Assembly (NCBI RefSeq): GCF_964355755.1
Contig: NC_092679.1
Coordinates: 12,638,932 to 12,702,931, forward strand
From: Antedon mediterranea
Taxonomy: Eukaryota; Echinodermata; Crinoidea; Comatulida; Antedonidae
Reading direction: 5' to 3'
DNA: 64,000 nucleotides
Positions 1-11,993 of the stretch are shown one piece after another. Both the position numbers and the translations under genes were made by a program. Below the pieces are notes generated by a model that was not told the origin of the DNA, did not search any database, and worked only from the letters and a program-made list of their open reading frames with translations. Numbering within the stretch: the stretch's first letter is position 1; every line of letters begins with the position of its first letter.

Positions 1-1235
1 ATTAAATATTGCCCCATTTAAATATTAATAAATCATAAAGGAAATCATGGATAAAGTTTTGTGAACATTTAATCGATATGCTATAGACTTTCACATGCAA
101 AATGTCTATTGGAAACTCGCTCCCTCTCCCAATTTAACCCTAAATTCTTCTCAGACCTTTCGTTCTTAAATAGCTTGATAAGAGGGTTGTGGTAGCAGGG
201 TCCATGTAATCCTGCCAATCCATGAGTGGAACGAAGGTGACTGGTTGGCGGGGCTTTGGTTATCTTTGAGGGTACTACTTTCTATCTACTGTACTTTATT
301 TCTCAGAAGATGTTTTTTTTTTGGAAATTTGATATATATATTTGGCATTTTCAAAATGCTAAAATTAAAAACTTGATACAGTTTGTTTTAATTCATAACA
401 CTTTATATACATTTATGATCTAAGAAATTCTTTAAAAAAAAGAAAAAATTATTATAATGCAACTCAATTGTAATATAAAATGTATTTGAGATTTTTTTTT
501 TGGATACCTACTAAAATGGTCTATAAATTTAAAAATACATTTGAAAATGTATTTTTATTAGCTCTAAAATGATAAATAGGCATTATATTAATTATTATTC
601 AATATTTATAAGCAAATTTATAGTTTTATATTCCTAAATATAAAATCTGAAAGCTCTAAAAATAACTAATACTGTAAATACTCATTTTTGATGAGGTATT
701 ACAATTTCACGAACAAAAACAAAATGTAAAAAAGGGTTTATATGCAGAACATTTTTTTTTCACACTTGGAATTGAATTTTTCTACTAAATAAAGAAGAAA
801 TTATTTACTTCTCTTCATTCTGATTTCTGACAACTTATGCTCTCTTATGGGTTTTGTTTCTTGTCTGGGCAACTTCAATGAAAAATACTTGTTTATATGT
901 ATATATTGTCTAAATGTATAATATATTGTTTACTACACAAAAATATAATTATAATGAATGGCACAAAATATTATAACTTTTAATTTGAACTCTCACAAAA
1001 TCACAAAGTGTAATAAGGAAAACAATAGAAACTATTTTTTTATTAGTTTCTTTGTTTTCTATTGGTGTAATTTAACTGTTTGAATGTTGTTATATTACCA
1101 TGCAAAATAAGTGTGAATCCTTAAATGCTCAATATGGTGTGGCTAAACTTCTTAATCTTAATATATTCCTAGGATTTGTCTTAATACCAATTGTTGTATA
1201 TTCATCATTTATACCTCAGGCTAATACTTGGTTTT

Positions 1236-1367
1236 TACTAGAGATGCAATGCACGAACATATGAGGCTAGTTGACCAATGACGAGTGACAGTGTGGATAA
1301 TTAATTGCTTGTGATTGGTCAAATTACTTTGTGTCTACGTCCTTGTGTTGCGTCTCTAGTAGGAACC
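1236..1367. mobile_element. Small TIR element (MITE-like)
   Basis: Imperfect terminal inverted repeats: actagagatgcaatgcacga at the left and the reverse of it (gtccttgtgttgcgtctctagt) at the right, about 130 bp apart. No coding capacity. Family unknown. Confidence 0.45.
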
Positions 1368-4300
1368 ATGCATTAAGGAAACACTTACTATATTCATTTA
1401 AATTTTCACCTACATGAAGTGTAATACTTAAATATATATTGACTTAAGTGAATTACTTACTAGTTAAGGAAAAATACCTCACTTAAGTGTGATTGGTTTT
1501 CAGCAACTGTTGGGTGTATTTCCTAAAATGTTCATAATAATATCCTTATAAGCAATGTTGTTGTGTACATGCACTATAATCAGGACAAATTTCAATGGCT
1601 TAATTTACATAAAACAAAAAAAATATCCAAGGGAATAGTTTACAAATGATTACAAAATTATTCTAATATTGAGCAATCAAGCATTCACACTTGACTTGGC
1701 ATCTAGCCTTGTCGGGCAACTGGCCTTGTCGGGTTACTTGCCTCATACTTTCATCTACCATTAGCAAAACTCATCTCATTCTCTCTGTTGCGCTATTCAC
1801 TGTATCATTGTGTAGAAATAGAACTGTCTATTCTAACTTTAGAGGGCGCTGTTAATAAATCCATGCTTTTCTTGTAGCCAATTTCATACCATTCAAATGT
1901 TTTCTCTATCATAAACTAACTGTAGATATTATTTTAGATTTCTTGATCATGTTTTTTTTTATAACTTTTTTTGATGTTGTAAATAATATTGGATTATAAT
2001 ATATTATAATGCTGTAATTAAAAGAATAAGTTGAATGACTAGAATAGAAAATGTGATTATACTGTATATAAACCAAAAGTGTCTATTTTACTTTTAATAC
2101 AGATGGTAATCGAACATTTTTTCTCACATGTTTTATTTAATTTTTAAATTTAATAAGTAATAGGTGTTAACTTCAAATTAAGGTATATTTTAAGATATTT
2201 TTATATTCTGTATTATAAATAATAAATAATTTACAGTATATTACAAATATAGGTCTTTCTCCAATCTAATCTTACTGTTCATTTTGATTTCTGATTTGAT
2301 TGAATAGTACAAGTTACAACATATTTAAAATGATATTTACCACAAAAAAACAACAAAACAAAAAGGAACTGAAATGCATTGTAATTGGAGGAAACCTGTA
2401 TTACTTTTGTAATATTCTTTCTAATTGAGGCCTTGTATATGGAAGGGCTTCCCCAGCATTGGAATAATCTTGACAGAATATAACTCTCCCTAATTTTCAT
2501 TCTACTAATTTTTCACCAGCCATGAATCTTACAAGTGGAGGTGAGTAGCAAACCACTGATCATCAACTGTGGACGAAAAAAAACACCAACAAATTCTTTT
2601 TTTTCTTTGCCTCCCTCGTCGAATATAAATTTTTGTTGTATAAATGGCTGCTGTACACAAGAGAATTTAGCTGAAACAGATTTGTTATGCTTCTTGAGAA
2701 GTAGCCTTGAAAATAAGAAATGTGTGAACAGTTTTAATGGTCTTTCATATTATAAAGCTGTGAAATTTAACATTTATTTTCTTTAGGCCTGCTCTAAAAA
2801 AAATTACCAAAAATATTAAGATATATGATTAGGTTCTGTGGTGTTGATGCCTGAACAATTCTCTAAAAAGTGCTCTTCTTTTGGGTGTTTCGGTCCATGA
2901 ATGAATCAAATTCAAAGACCATAAGTGCATTAATTTTTAAGTATAGCAGAATGCCATTAAACAGACCAATCAATTGGTTTTGTCATATAGTGAGTGGCCG
3001 AAAATCATTTAGGCCTACAAGAGCATGGCACAGGGGCTCATGTCACATGATCATAAAGAAACATGGCTCAGTAGGAATACATCTGTTTTACAGCGCGATT
3101 CTCTTATGTTCATTGAACTTATTCTTCTGTAATTTCCTACCTTATAGATATATTAACTTTCACACAGCATTTCTAATCAATTATGTGTTGCATCGAAACT
3201 GTTGCTTAGCAACTGTTTCAATCAACCTAGACAGGTGTGCCATGTGGCAATATGAAAGTGAAAAATGTCATCATGTCATTTTTTTTTTTACATACATGTA
3301 TTGCTTATCAAAATATTATTTTCTTCGGTAGTGTTATTAGTTTTCTCATTTCGTTAGGGTGGACTCATTTTTTTCTGTTTATTTTTATTTGCATCTATTT
3401 TTGTTTGATTTTCTGGGATGGAACAAACTGCATGAATTTTTTTTTTTTACATTTTAGTTAGTTGTATGTATAAATGCTTTAATTTCCTAATATTTTATTC
3501 ACAGTTTTGTATATCTAACCTCAAGACATTCTAACAAAATTTGTTTGTCATTTTCATTTGTAATTAAAACACTTTCTGTTACAACTCAACAAGTTATGTT
3601 ACTGAAAACAAAGTGTTTTTTTACCCAAAAAAGGTGATTATTTAAAATTGTTCAATACTTTAAAGATATATACTTCTGGTAGACATTTAGAGCAATGGCA
3701 ATTGTTCGAATTGAATTACAGATATAGAAACAAAAAAAATTAATCACAGCTATACAAAATATTAGAAAATAAAAGATAAAAAATTAAATTTTCATTGTAA
3801 AATTCACAAAAGAAAAAATAAATTAAAAATGGTATTTATTTGGTTTTTATTTTAATTTTGTAAACAAAATTCATTTAATATTGGTTTTTATTATATCAGG
3901 AAGATTATCCTATACCTTGTTTCACATTTACAACAAGATAGTAATTATAGTTAAGCAACTCTTCCAGTACTACTCTGGTGGGACAGCATTTCTTTGCAGA
4001 AATTTTTATCTGGATCATCAGATCTGATTGGTCAATAGGATTACTACCATACTTTAGAATTGGCCATTTACATACAGTCCAATGTACATGCATTATGATG
4101 AAAAGTCCAAAATAATTGACATTGAAATGCAATATATTTTATCTCACACTTATTTACTGTAAATAATAAAAAAAAATGTTAATAAAATTACAGTAAGTAA
4201 ACTATAAATAAATGTTAAAATTCCATTGTTTTTTGGTTTAAAATATTGTCAAAGTTGTCAAATATTTAACTTACTGTAATATTAATTTTAAAATTCTTGT

Positions 4301-4559
4301 AAATTTATAGACAAGTCAATACATTTTCTTTTACAGGTTTCTGTAACATTTTCAGCTAATAAATAATCAGTTAACTGAGACTGCAAAATGTATACATAGC
4401 CTGTAGCAAGAAAATCTAATAATTTATAATAATTTGACATGAGGTATCACTATAGATTTATTACGATAACGCATTTTATGAATCTTGGCACATGCATAAT
4501 ACGCAAGTACTATACTACAAATGGTGATGATTATAATACCCAATAAATTTATATCCTAA

Positions 4560-4698
4560 TTATATTAATCCAAAGTCAAGTTACTGAAAAAATGACAATG
4601 CTGTGGGTATCAGTGGCTGGATCTCAATGAAGATACAAAAAAAAGCAAAAGCTAAATCAAAACGATAAGTAAAACAGCCAGAAAAGTTAGCAGAGCTC
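4560..4698 (-). mobile_element. Penelope-type terminal-repeat fragment
   Basis: About 140 bp matching the terminal segment seen at 17254-17395 (gtgggtatcagtggctggat, agccagaaaagttagcagag). Reading on the minus strand it begins at the 3' end of the hammerhead region (agctctgctaacttttctgg) and lacks the CTGATGA half. It looks like a 5'-truncated or self-cleaved terminal copy. Confidence 0.6.
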
Positions 4699-6350
4699 CT
4701 AATTATATTATAAATCATTTCTTTCATTTAATATTGATTTATTCATTTGAAACAAAAAAAACTTATTGAAATAGTAATGAATAATACTTTTACCTAATTT
4801 CTATCATACTGTACTTTGTTAGTACACCATTTTCTTGATCAATTTCTAAAACTTTTTCCATTTTTGTTCTTTCACCTTCAATCACTCAAGAGCAAATTTG
4901 TTTACAGTAACAAAAGTTAAACAATAATTTACCACTTAAAATAGAAATAGAACCTAAACAGATCTTTTAATGAAGCTGCTGTGTTATGCAAAAGCTCACA
5001 AACAGACTTACTTGGGTTAATTCATCATAAATGTGAAACTTGTCTTCCTTGCAAGTTAATAAGATATTAAAATACATATAAAATCCTAATACAATAAAAG
5101 TATTCAGGTTTTATCATACTAAATTAAACAGTTCCCTTGAATTCATAAAAAAATAGTTATTGAAATAGTAATTGAAAAAAATCTTTTCAGGTATTAAAAT
5201 ACATATAAAAACTTACGAAATATTACAAAATTATATTACTGAAATTCAGGAAAAATAGTTGATTTGTTTAATTACAAACATCTTTTTGATTTCAATAACA
5301 TAACTTGTGTCAGAAACTTTATTTGTGTTAAATAAACATGTCAACCAATTTGAATATTAAATATGTTTTGTTTCATGGGATACGATCTCTAACTTGCAGA
5401 TCATTTTCACAATTTACTGGTACATACATACTCTCAATAAGAGAAGCAAATTCAGTTTGAAAAGCAGTGTTATTATAACTGTTGGAATGTTTACCATTAT
5501 CACAGTAAAACATTCCTATAATTGAATCCTGTGAAATTGCAGCTTTATAGAAACAAAACATGTTTATTTTCATACCGTTAATTTTCAGATTAGATTGATG
5601 TACTAAAAAACGTAAGCAGTTGTGCCAGCTTCTGCTCTGTTCATCACTATATGATATTAATGATGTATCACTCGTTCGTAATATTTCACTTTATCTCACT
5701 CGCCCTTTTCATTCTAATTTTAGCCGAGCACAGAAAATGACTATTTGCACACTAACAAACATGTATTAACCCAGATATCAACACTTGTCAAATATTATTA
5801 ACAATTATGTTGTTGGCAACAATTAATGGAATGTTAATTTATTGTTAAATTAATTAATTTATAAAACATTTTGTTATTAAGGCTATGTTCACACATGGCG
5901 TGTTACCGTACAATGCTGACAACAAGGTCATATTATAAGCCACAGACAAAAACAAGTGTCCAGACACAGGGCAATGGTTATAATTATTTATTTGTTACTT
6001 CACGATGGAAGTTCTAAAATGCACTGTTTTCCACTAAGATACAACATTTGTCAGCATTCTATGTTAAAACATTGTAATTCCATTACAGAACCTAAAAGTA
6101 GTACTCGCTTTTATTGTGAAGGGAATGGTAAAGTGTTTGGGCACACCATTATTAACCTACTAGTGTTATGTTCATGTTATGATGTTTAACTTTTACTGGT
6201 TGTATCAGTTGGTAATAGATAGTGTTGGTTCTCTTTGACCAAGTAAATATAATTATAAACCAAAAGTAAGGTACCAAGTTCTACTGAAACTGCAAGTTAG
6301 CTCAAAGCAGCAAGAGCATAAAAAAGTTCCAACCTTGATTAAATGGTATA

Positions 6351-6510
6351 CAAATAATGAATGTTTATGAGTGCAATGGTACAAATAATGGCACGAGGTG
6401 AATGATGAAAGGTTATATCAACGAGGCAAAGCCGAGTTGATATAACCTTTCATCATTCACCAAGTGCCATTATTTGTACCATTACACGAATACAAAACAT
6501 TCATTATTTG
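6351..6510. repeat. Hairpin (about 80-bp arms), foldback MITE
   Basis: Near-perfect palindrome: caaataatgaatgtttatga and ggttatatcaac on the left are mirrored by gttgatataacc and aaacattcattatttg on the right, around the short centre gaggcaaagccgag. A less similar hairpin with the same style of centre (ctcagcttcacttcgag) is at 46721-46859. No coding content. Confidence 0.75.
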
Positions 6511-6664
6511 TTTTATATAACATCTAGGCGTTTTTTTTTCGTACACAAAAATGTTTCAAAAAGTACTATTTAACGATCATTGAATAGTGCGTACTATTGC
6601 ACGCCATGTGACCCACATTCGTCCAATCAAATGACAGGAATTTATATAGGTGTTATATAATGTT

Positions 6665-6790
6665 CATCTAGGCCTTAGCCACTAGGTGGTAAGATTTCAA
6701 CCTGACCATTTTTGAACAGGCATTGAAAACAGTGTGTCCAGAATAGAGGATTGTTCCCTTTTTTCAACCACTGCACCATATCATTTTCGG
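6665..6790 (+). repeat. Dispersed repeat, copy 1 of 3
   Basis: Shares the order of blocks ggccttag, ccactaggtgg, cctgaccattttt and caggc..ttgaaa with copies near 8515-8640 and 26080-26190. Diverged SINE-like or MITE piece; family not recognised. Confidence 0.35.
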
Positions 6791-8192
6791 GGCTAATTAC
6801 ACTGGCCCTGGTGTGTAGCATAAAATAGTGACTTCTACCTCCTATTTCTTTGCTCTATGCTAAAAAGAACAAACGCTGTACTGTAGTTTTTTTTTAGCAT
6901 AATTACATTTATTTGGCTTAATTACAGCAATCATCAAAAGGCTAAAAATGCCTCAAGCCTCCAGCGTTAGAGGGCAACTCATCGTCCTTAAACCAGGGGC
7001 CTCAGGCCCTGTGTTACGCCACTGCTCGGGGAGATTTCACCAGGAAGGAAAACCTGGTGAGGTTGTTCCCGGAGAAGGAAGACAATATTTAACAAACAAT
7101 AAGTCAGAATTTAACTCTAACTAAATTAATCCTTGTATATAATAACAGGTTGTCTACTTTTGTTGTATATACGCAAACCATGATTTTGTAACTTGTCCGA
7201 ACAATTTAAGAATTTCTTATATAACATTTTTAGTTAAATGACTCTCAACAGAAAAAAGACCTGATGGCATTAACGTTTCCGCTCATAAATCCACAAATCC
7301 CCATAAAAGACTGTACAACCATTTAACTTAAGTGAACTGGAATCCTACTGGACAAATGAGAACATTTACCCCTACAGTATAATTAGTTTCAAGGAAGAAA
7401 GCTGATGAATACCAGAAACAATAATGGGAAAAAAAAATCAAAATTATATATTAAAATAATTCTATTTAGGACTGTATTTATTAACAGTGATTTCAAAATC
7501 ATTAATCCTTTACATTGAAAGTAATACTTCTTAGGTTTTTTAAACTTTAAAATGCAAATTTGTCTTTATAAAATATGAGAATTTAAATCTTTGAGTGATG
7601 TTAGCCATATTAATAACTAATTTATCTCATTATTCATGTTCTGTGGAGCCATTTGTAAGTCTAAGTCTTTAAAAACGATTAAAGTCTCTAAACATTGGAT
7701 TTAGAAGGCAAGCATGTTGTGTGCATACAGACATGCTGTACAATAAATCAAGACCTGTGTTTAGCTGAGTGCTTGATGTATTAAGACAGACGTCTTATAG
7801 AGTTTTAAAAATCTGATGATATGATAGTTGACTGGTAATAAATTTCTTTTTTTTTTCAAATTTGATGACAACCTAGACAAATACAGTGGGTTTCATGAAG
7901 TTCGATATATTTCAGTTAGGATAGGTTATTATTGTGTCACCAAATCAAACAGTATATTGACATTTGAAATCATTTTACTATTGATAATTTTAAGTACATT
8001 TGTGTCAGGGAGCTAGGTTAATTTGTCAGATGATTTGCCTTACACTGAATTAGAGAACACAAATAAATTTGTAAGCAGTTCTCGGGTGGGATCACTTTGC
8101 AGTAGTTTCATTTTTAAATTATCATCCTTTTTGTGCAGAAACTGTTGCTTCCTTGACCTAAAATCTAACCATAATGTAGCTGTCATCATAAG

Positions 8193-8268
8193 CCATGGTG
8201 TAGTGGTATGAATGTCAGGATGTGGATGTCGTTGTCGTTGGTTCAAGTCCCATCCAAGAAAGTAATTT
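8193..8268 (+). repeat. tRNA-like SINE head
   Basis: Contains a good RNA polymerase III A box (tggtgtagtggtatg) and B box (ggttcaagtcc) about 35 bp apart, inside a tRNA-length segment starting agccatggtgtag. The acceptor stem does not close properly, so this is a tRNA-derived SINE or pseudogene rather than a working tRNA. Confidence 0.5.
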
Positions 8269-8514
8269 AATTTAGACGTAAATGCAAACATTTTACCTAA
8301 CTAGTATACTGTTTTTTCCATTTATTGTCTGCTGTTTTTGTTGTGTCTATATCAAATTACTAATAGTAACCTACAAGTTTAGGTAGATTTTAGACTAAAT
8401 GGTTACTTCCACCTATGTTCTGCTTCAATTAATACAAATCTTGCGATCTGGCATGGATTATGCCCCAAAACAGTAATCAAACTTAATTTGTGGTGTCAAA
8501 AGTTGCACTAAGCA

Positions 8515-8640
8515 GGGCCTTAGTGACCAGATGGCTGGTAAGGATTCAGTCTAACCACTTTTTCACAGAGGCCTTTGACCACCAAGTGGCACCACTTTAT
8601 TTCTTTACTGCTAAGAGTAAATAAATACTGTGTCAAACTT
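8515..8640 (+). repeat. Dispersed repeat, copy 2 of 3
   Basis: Blocks ggccttagtgaccagatgg, ctaaccactttttcacagag and aggcctttgaccaccaagtgg correspond to the copies at 6665 and 26080. Confidence 0.35.
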
Positions 8641-11008
8641 ATACCAAATATTAAGAATATATGTGCATGGGCATTGAGAGATTGCTTATATGCTCTATAT
8701 AGAACTATTATACTATTATTATTTTAATAAATTCTAGGAATATTGCCCCTTTCTGTATTTCCTCAAGTCTGTATCATCCACGGTCCACTGTATTTTATAG
8801 ACAAACATTAAACATTATTAATGCCATTAGAAGAACAGTTTAATATTTGTCAATGTTTGGCTAAATACTATGTCTAGACACTTCTCATAATTATCCCAAC
8901 AAATGCATATAAATCATTACCGTATTTTCTAACTATAGTAATCGGCACTTTAGTAATCAAATTTATCACCTGCTATAATACTAGTGAAAGGCATTTTGGA
9001 AGTGGTGAGAATTTAGGCCTTCATCCTCTAGTTATCGATAAAATTGTACATTGACATTTGTCTGAAAAAAACTCTGAATATAGTTCCACCACTGATGCAG
9101 TTGAACAGTCCCCATTGTCTCAAACAAATTGGAAAAGTTGAACAGGGTTCAAGTCTGCTTATTTGCTGCGAAGAATCATACCCACTGATCAATCACACGT
9201 CAAGTTAAATCGATGTCACTAGAATATCAGTTATTAGGTTGTATATGCGGTGTAGAATAGAGAGGGTTTACGTCGCTACATACTCTTGCAAGCTGACCGT
9301 TGACATGCATCAGCGAATATTACAGATATGTTTGACGATTTTATGGAAACCTGTCTTTATTCAAACAGAGTGCTTTTATTTGTAAAGGACAATTATTATT
9401 AAAACTATATTGTTATCAAAAATAAAACCTTTTATATCAAAATTTACAAGAATAGAGAAAATCTAATCCACCCGGTGATATACTGGAAATTAATATATTT
9501 ACTTAATATATGTAAAATAAGAATAGTAAATGGTCTCATTAGGTATAATCTCATCTCATCTTAGAGGGGCACAAGTTTAAGTTTTGCGGTTGAATAATAT
9601 TGTAGTGTTTTATGTCTACATTAGCTATGGTAGAAGTAAGATTCATGTCAATTTTATACTTTTGTGTCACACCTTCATAATTAATTAATTTGCACTACAT
9701 TGTATCATTACACAGCTTATTTCACTACTAACAACTTCATACATGCAATTTGTATATATTTACTATTAAGTGCAAAATAATAGTGTTTTTAATAGTGTTC
9801 ACATTGAAATGCGGCTATTGCTTTTAAAAAAACACAATGAAATTGTTATTGCTTTAAAAATAATTTTTGAATGATAATTTAATGTGTTGTATACATATTT
9901 TTATGTGAAACAGTGGCATATCCAGAATTGTGAAATAGGGGCCCAGGGTCTAACAATGTAATATATATATATAGTAAACTAATGTCCTAACTTTTGCATT
10001 GTAATTTAAAAAGATAGTTGTGGGGATATCCCCAGTGGGTTAGATCCCCATGTTTTGTATGCTACATGTACTGTACAACAATAATAATAATTTAGAAAGA
10101 TGCTTCTGCAAGAATTGAATCCAAACTTACAGGGTATATTAAGATGTGTATGTCATCTACACTAGAACACTGTGAAATAAGATTTCATCAAAATAGTTAA
10201 TGCAATTTTGCTGTTTTTATACTGGCAAAAAATTGTACCCAATTATTATTCTCTGGTGTTTTCAAAGAAAATTATGTTTTGTACTACCACATAATTTTCT
10301 ATTAATTAAGTTTTAACATAGAAAAAATATGTGTTTTTTTGTATAACTCTCTTCAATTGTTGTTTAATTGACTAATAATTTGAGGACTAGTAGAGTTATC
10401 TTGAATTTTAGCCTTTATTTGAAATATTTCGTATAAAAAATTCATGACAAAGAGTACATCTCAGGGTAAGGTGTGACAAATGTATATTGTATGTTTTATT
10501 CTTGAAATATTTATAGTATATATTAGTTTTGTTGTTTTGTTAATTTTTATGTGAAATATTTGCCACATCATTTAATTGAATATTGTTGAAAGCATTTTTA
10601 AGTATTTATTTTCATAATAATAATTTCTAATTTGGCCATTTGAAGTTATGGCATTAAATTGAATTCTCAAAAACATTCTTAATATGAAATATGTAATTTA
10701 TACATTGACAAAAATTATAATTATATTATTAATGATGAAAATGATGTGTCTTTATTTCATATTTTCTTTTCTGTAATTTTAGAATAAATACATTGATTTT
10801 TAGTTGATTTTATGTTGTTTTAATTTCATTTCAGATTTCTTTCTAAAAATGTTAATGTTTTTTTTATTATTTAATTTGTTTGAAACTTTTATTATATAAC
10901 CTTTATTAGTTTACTTTACTGTAATATATGTGATTTTCATTAATACTCTGTATTTTATTTTTTTATAACCATAGGAATTGATCAACAATTTCACTATTTT
11001 TTCTTCAG

Positions 11009-11993
11009 AACTTCTACGTGTATCAACAAAGATTCTTGACTTTAGGTTTATTGAGCTGGGAATGAACTCACGGCTTGACTCGAGTGATGCAAGGATTCCG
11101 TTCATTGGACTTATCGATCAGTTTGTGTTTAACAGTAGAGATTACATAGATTTGGCTAGTGGTGATCCCGTCGACGATATGGTCATCCGACGTACTGCAT
11201 CTTTCAGTTCTTCTATCGACAGTCGGACAATACGAAATCCAATTACATTCAAGACTAAAAATTCATACCTGATACTACCGTCACCAAATACATACCCAAG
11301 CCTCAGCATTTTCTTTCACTTTCGTACGATGGAACCTAATGGTTTGATGATGCTTAACCAAGGAGATGGCAAAGACTTCATTGCTGTTGAGATGTACAAC
11401 GGATATCTTCATTATCTGTATAATTTCGGAGACCAACCGGTCACTTTGAGAGCAAACTCACCAGGACCTCTAAATGATAATAAATGGCACGAAGTTTACA
11501 TTTCAAGTAATATTGTGACACGTTTTAAAGTTGATAACTCGGTCAGAAGCAAGGTTTATTCTTCACCTTTACGTCGATTAAATCTAATTGAAAACGTATA
11601 TTTTGGCGGTGTTGAGAGGGCGAAGTACAATTCATTGCCAGAAAATATTCGATCAAGGGACGGATACCATGGTTGTTTTGCCTCACTAGAGTTCAATGGC
11701 CATTTCAAGGATATGTTTACTTATTCTTTATCTCCAATTCCAGAAACAGTCGTCAGGGGTTGTAGTGGTAAATATTATTTTCTTACTGAAATATTACAAT
11801 AAAGTGTTTATTTGTAAAGTGAAGAGGCTTAGCATTAAACTTTATTAAACTAATCGAAATTGTTTCTTTTCAGCCCGAGTGGTAGAATGTACTGATGATC
11901 TTTGTCTGAACGGTGGTAAATGTATTGAAGGTTGGGAAAATGTTTACTGTGAATGTGATGCAACAAGTTACCAGGGAGATCGATGTCAAGAAG
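11009..11993 (+). CDS. NRXN: Neurexin exons: end of LNS4, LNS5 and EGF repeat
   Basis: Exon 11009-11767 encodes the last strands of LNS4 (motif FNSRDYIDLA, like FNGMAYIDL of vertebrate neurexins), then PITFKTKNSYLILP, which opens LNS5, and a complete laminin-G fold ending GYHGCFASLEFNG...VRGCSG. Exon 11874-11993 is one EGF module with all six cysteines (ECTDDLC, GGKC, YCEC, GDRC). The LNS4 end lacks the Cys pair found in vertebrates at the IDLC...DYCE position; both are missing together, which suggests loss of a disulfide rather than random decay. Upstream of 11009 the polypyrimidine tract ctattttttcttcag is the acceptor; the TTG-initiated reading frame that extends 5' of it is intronic. Confidence 0.92.

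Larger units (their letters stand above)
1..11008. other. Non-coding stretch upstream of the first visible neurexin exon
   Basis: AT-rich DNA with no reading frame that looks conserved; short frames here have low-complexity, non-protein-like translations. It contains the repeat pieces listed separately (1236, 4560, 6351, 6665, 8193, 8515). Since the exon at 11009 begins in mid-codon, most of this is probably a long intron of the neurexin gene. Confidence 0.6.

Noticed and set aside
2870-3461. Frames of 153 and 74 codons with hydrophobic translations
   Set aside because: Composition follows T-rich DNA; no start context, no family resemblance.
10978-11008. Coding extension 5' of the first neurexin exon
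   Set aside because: The stretch is the polypyrimidine tract and splice acceptor; the start would be TTG.
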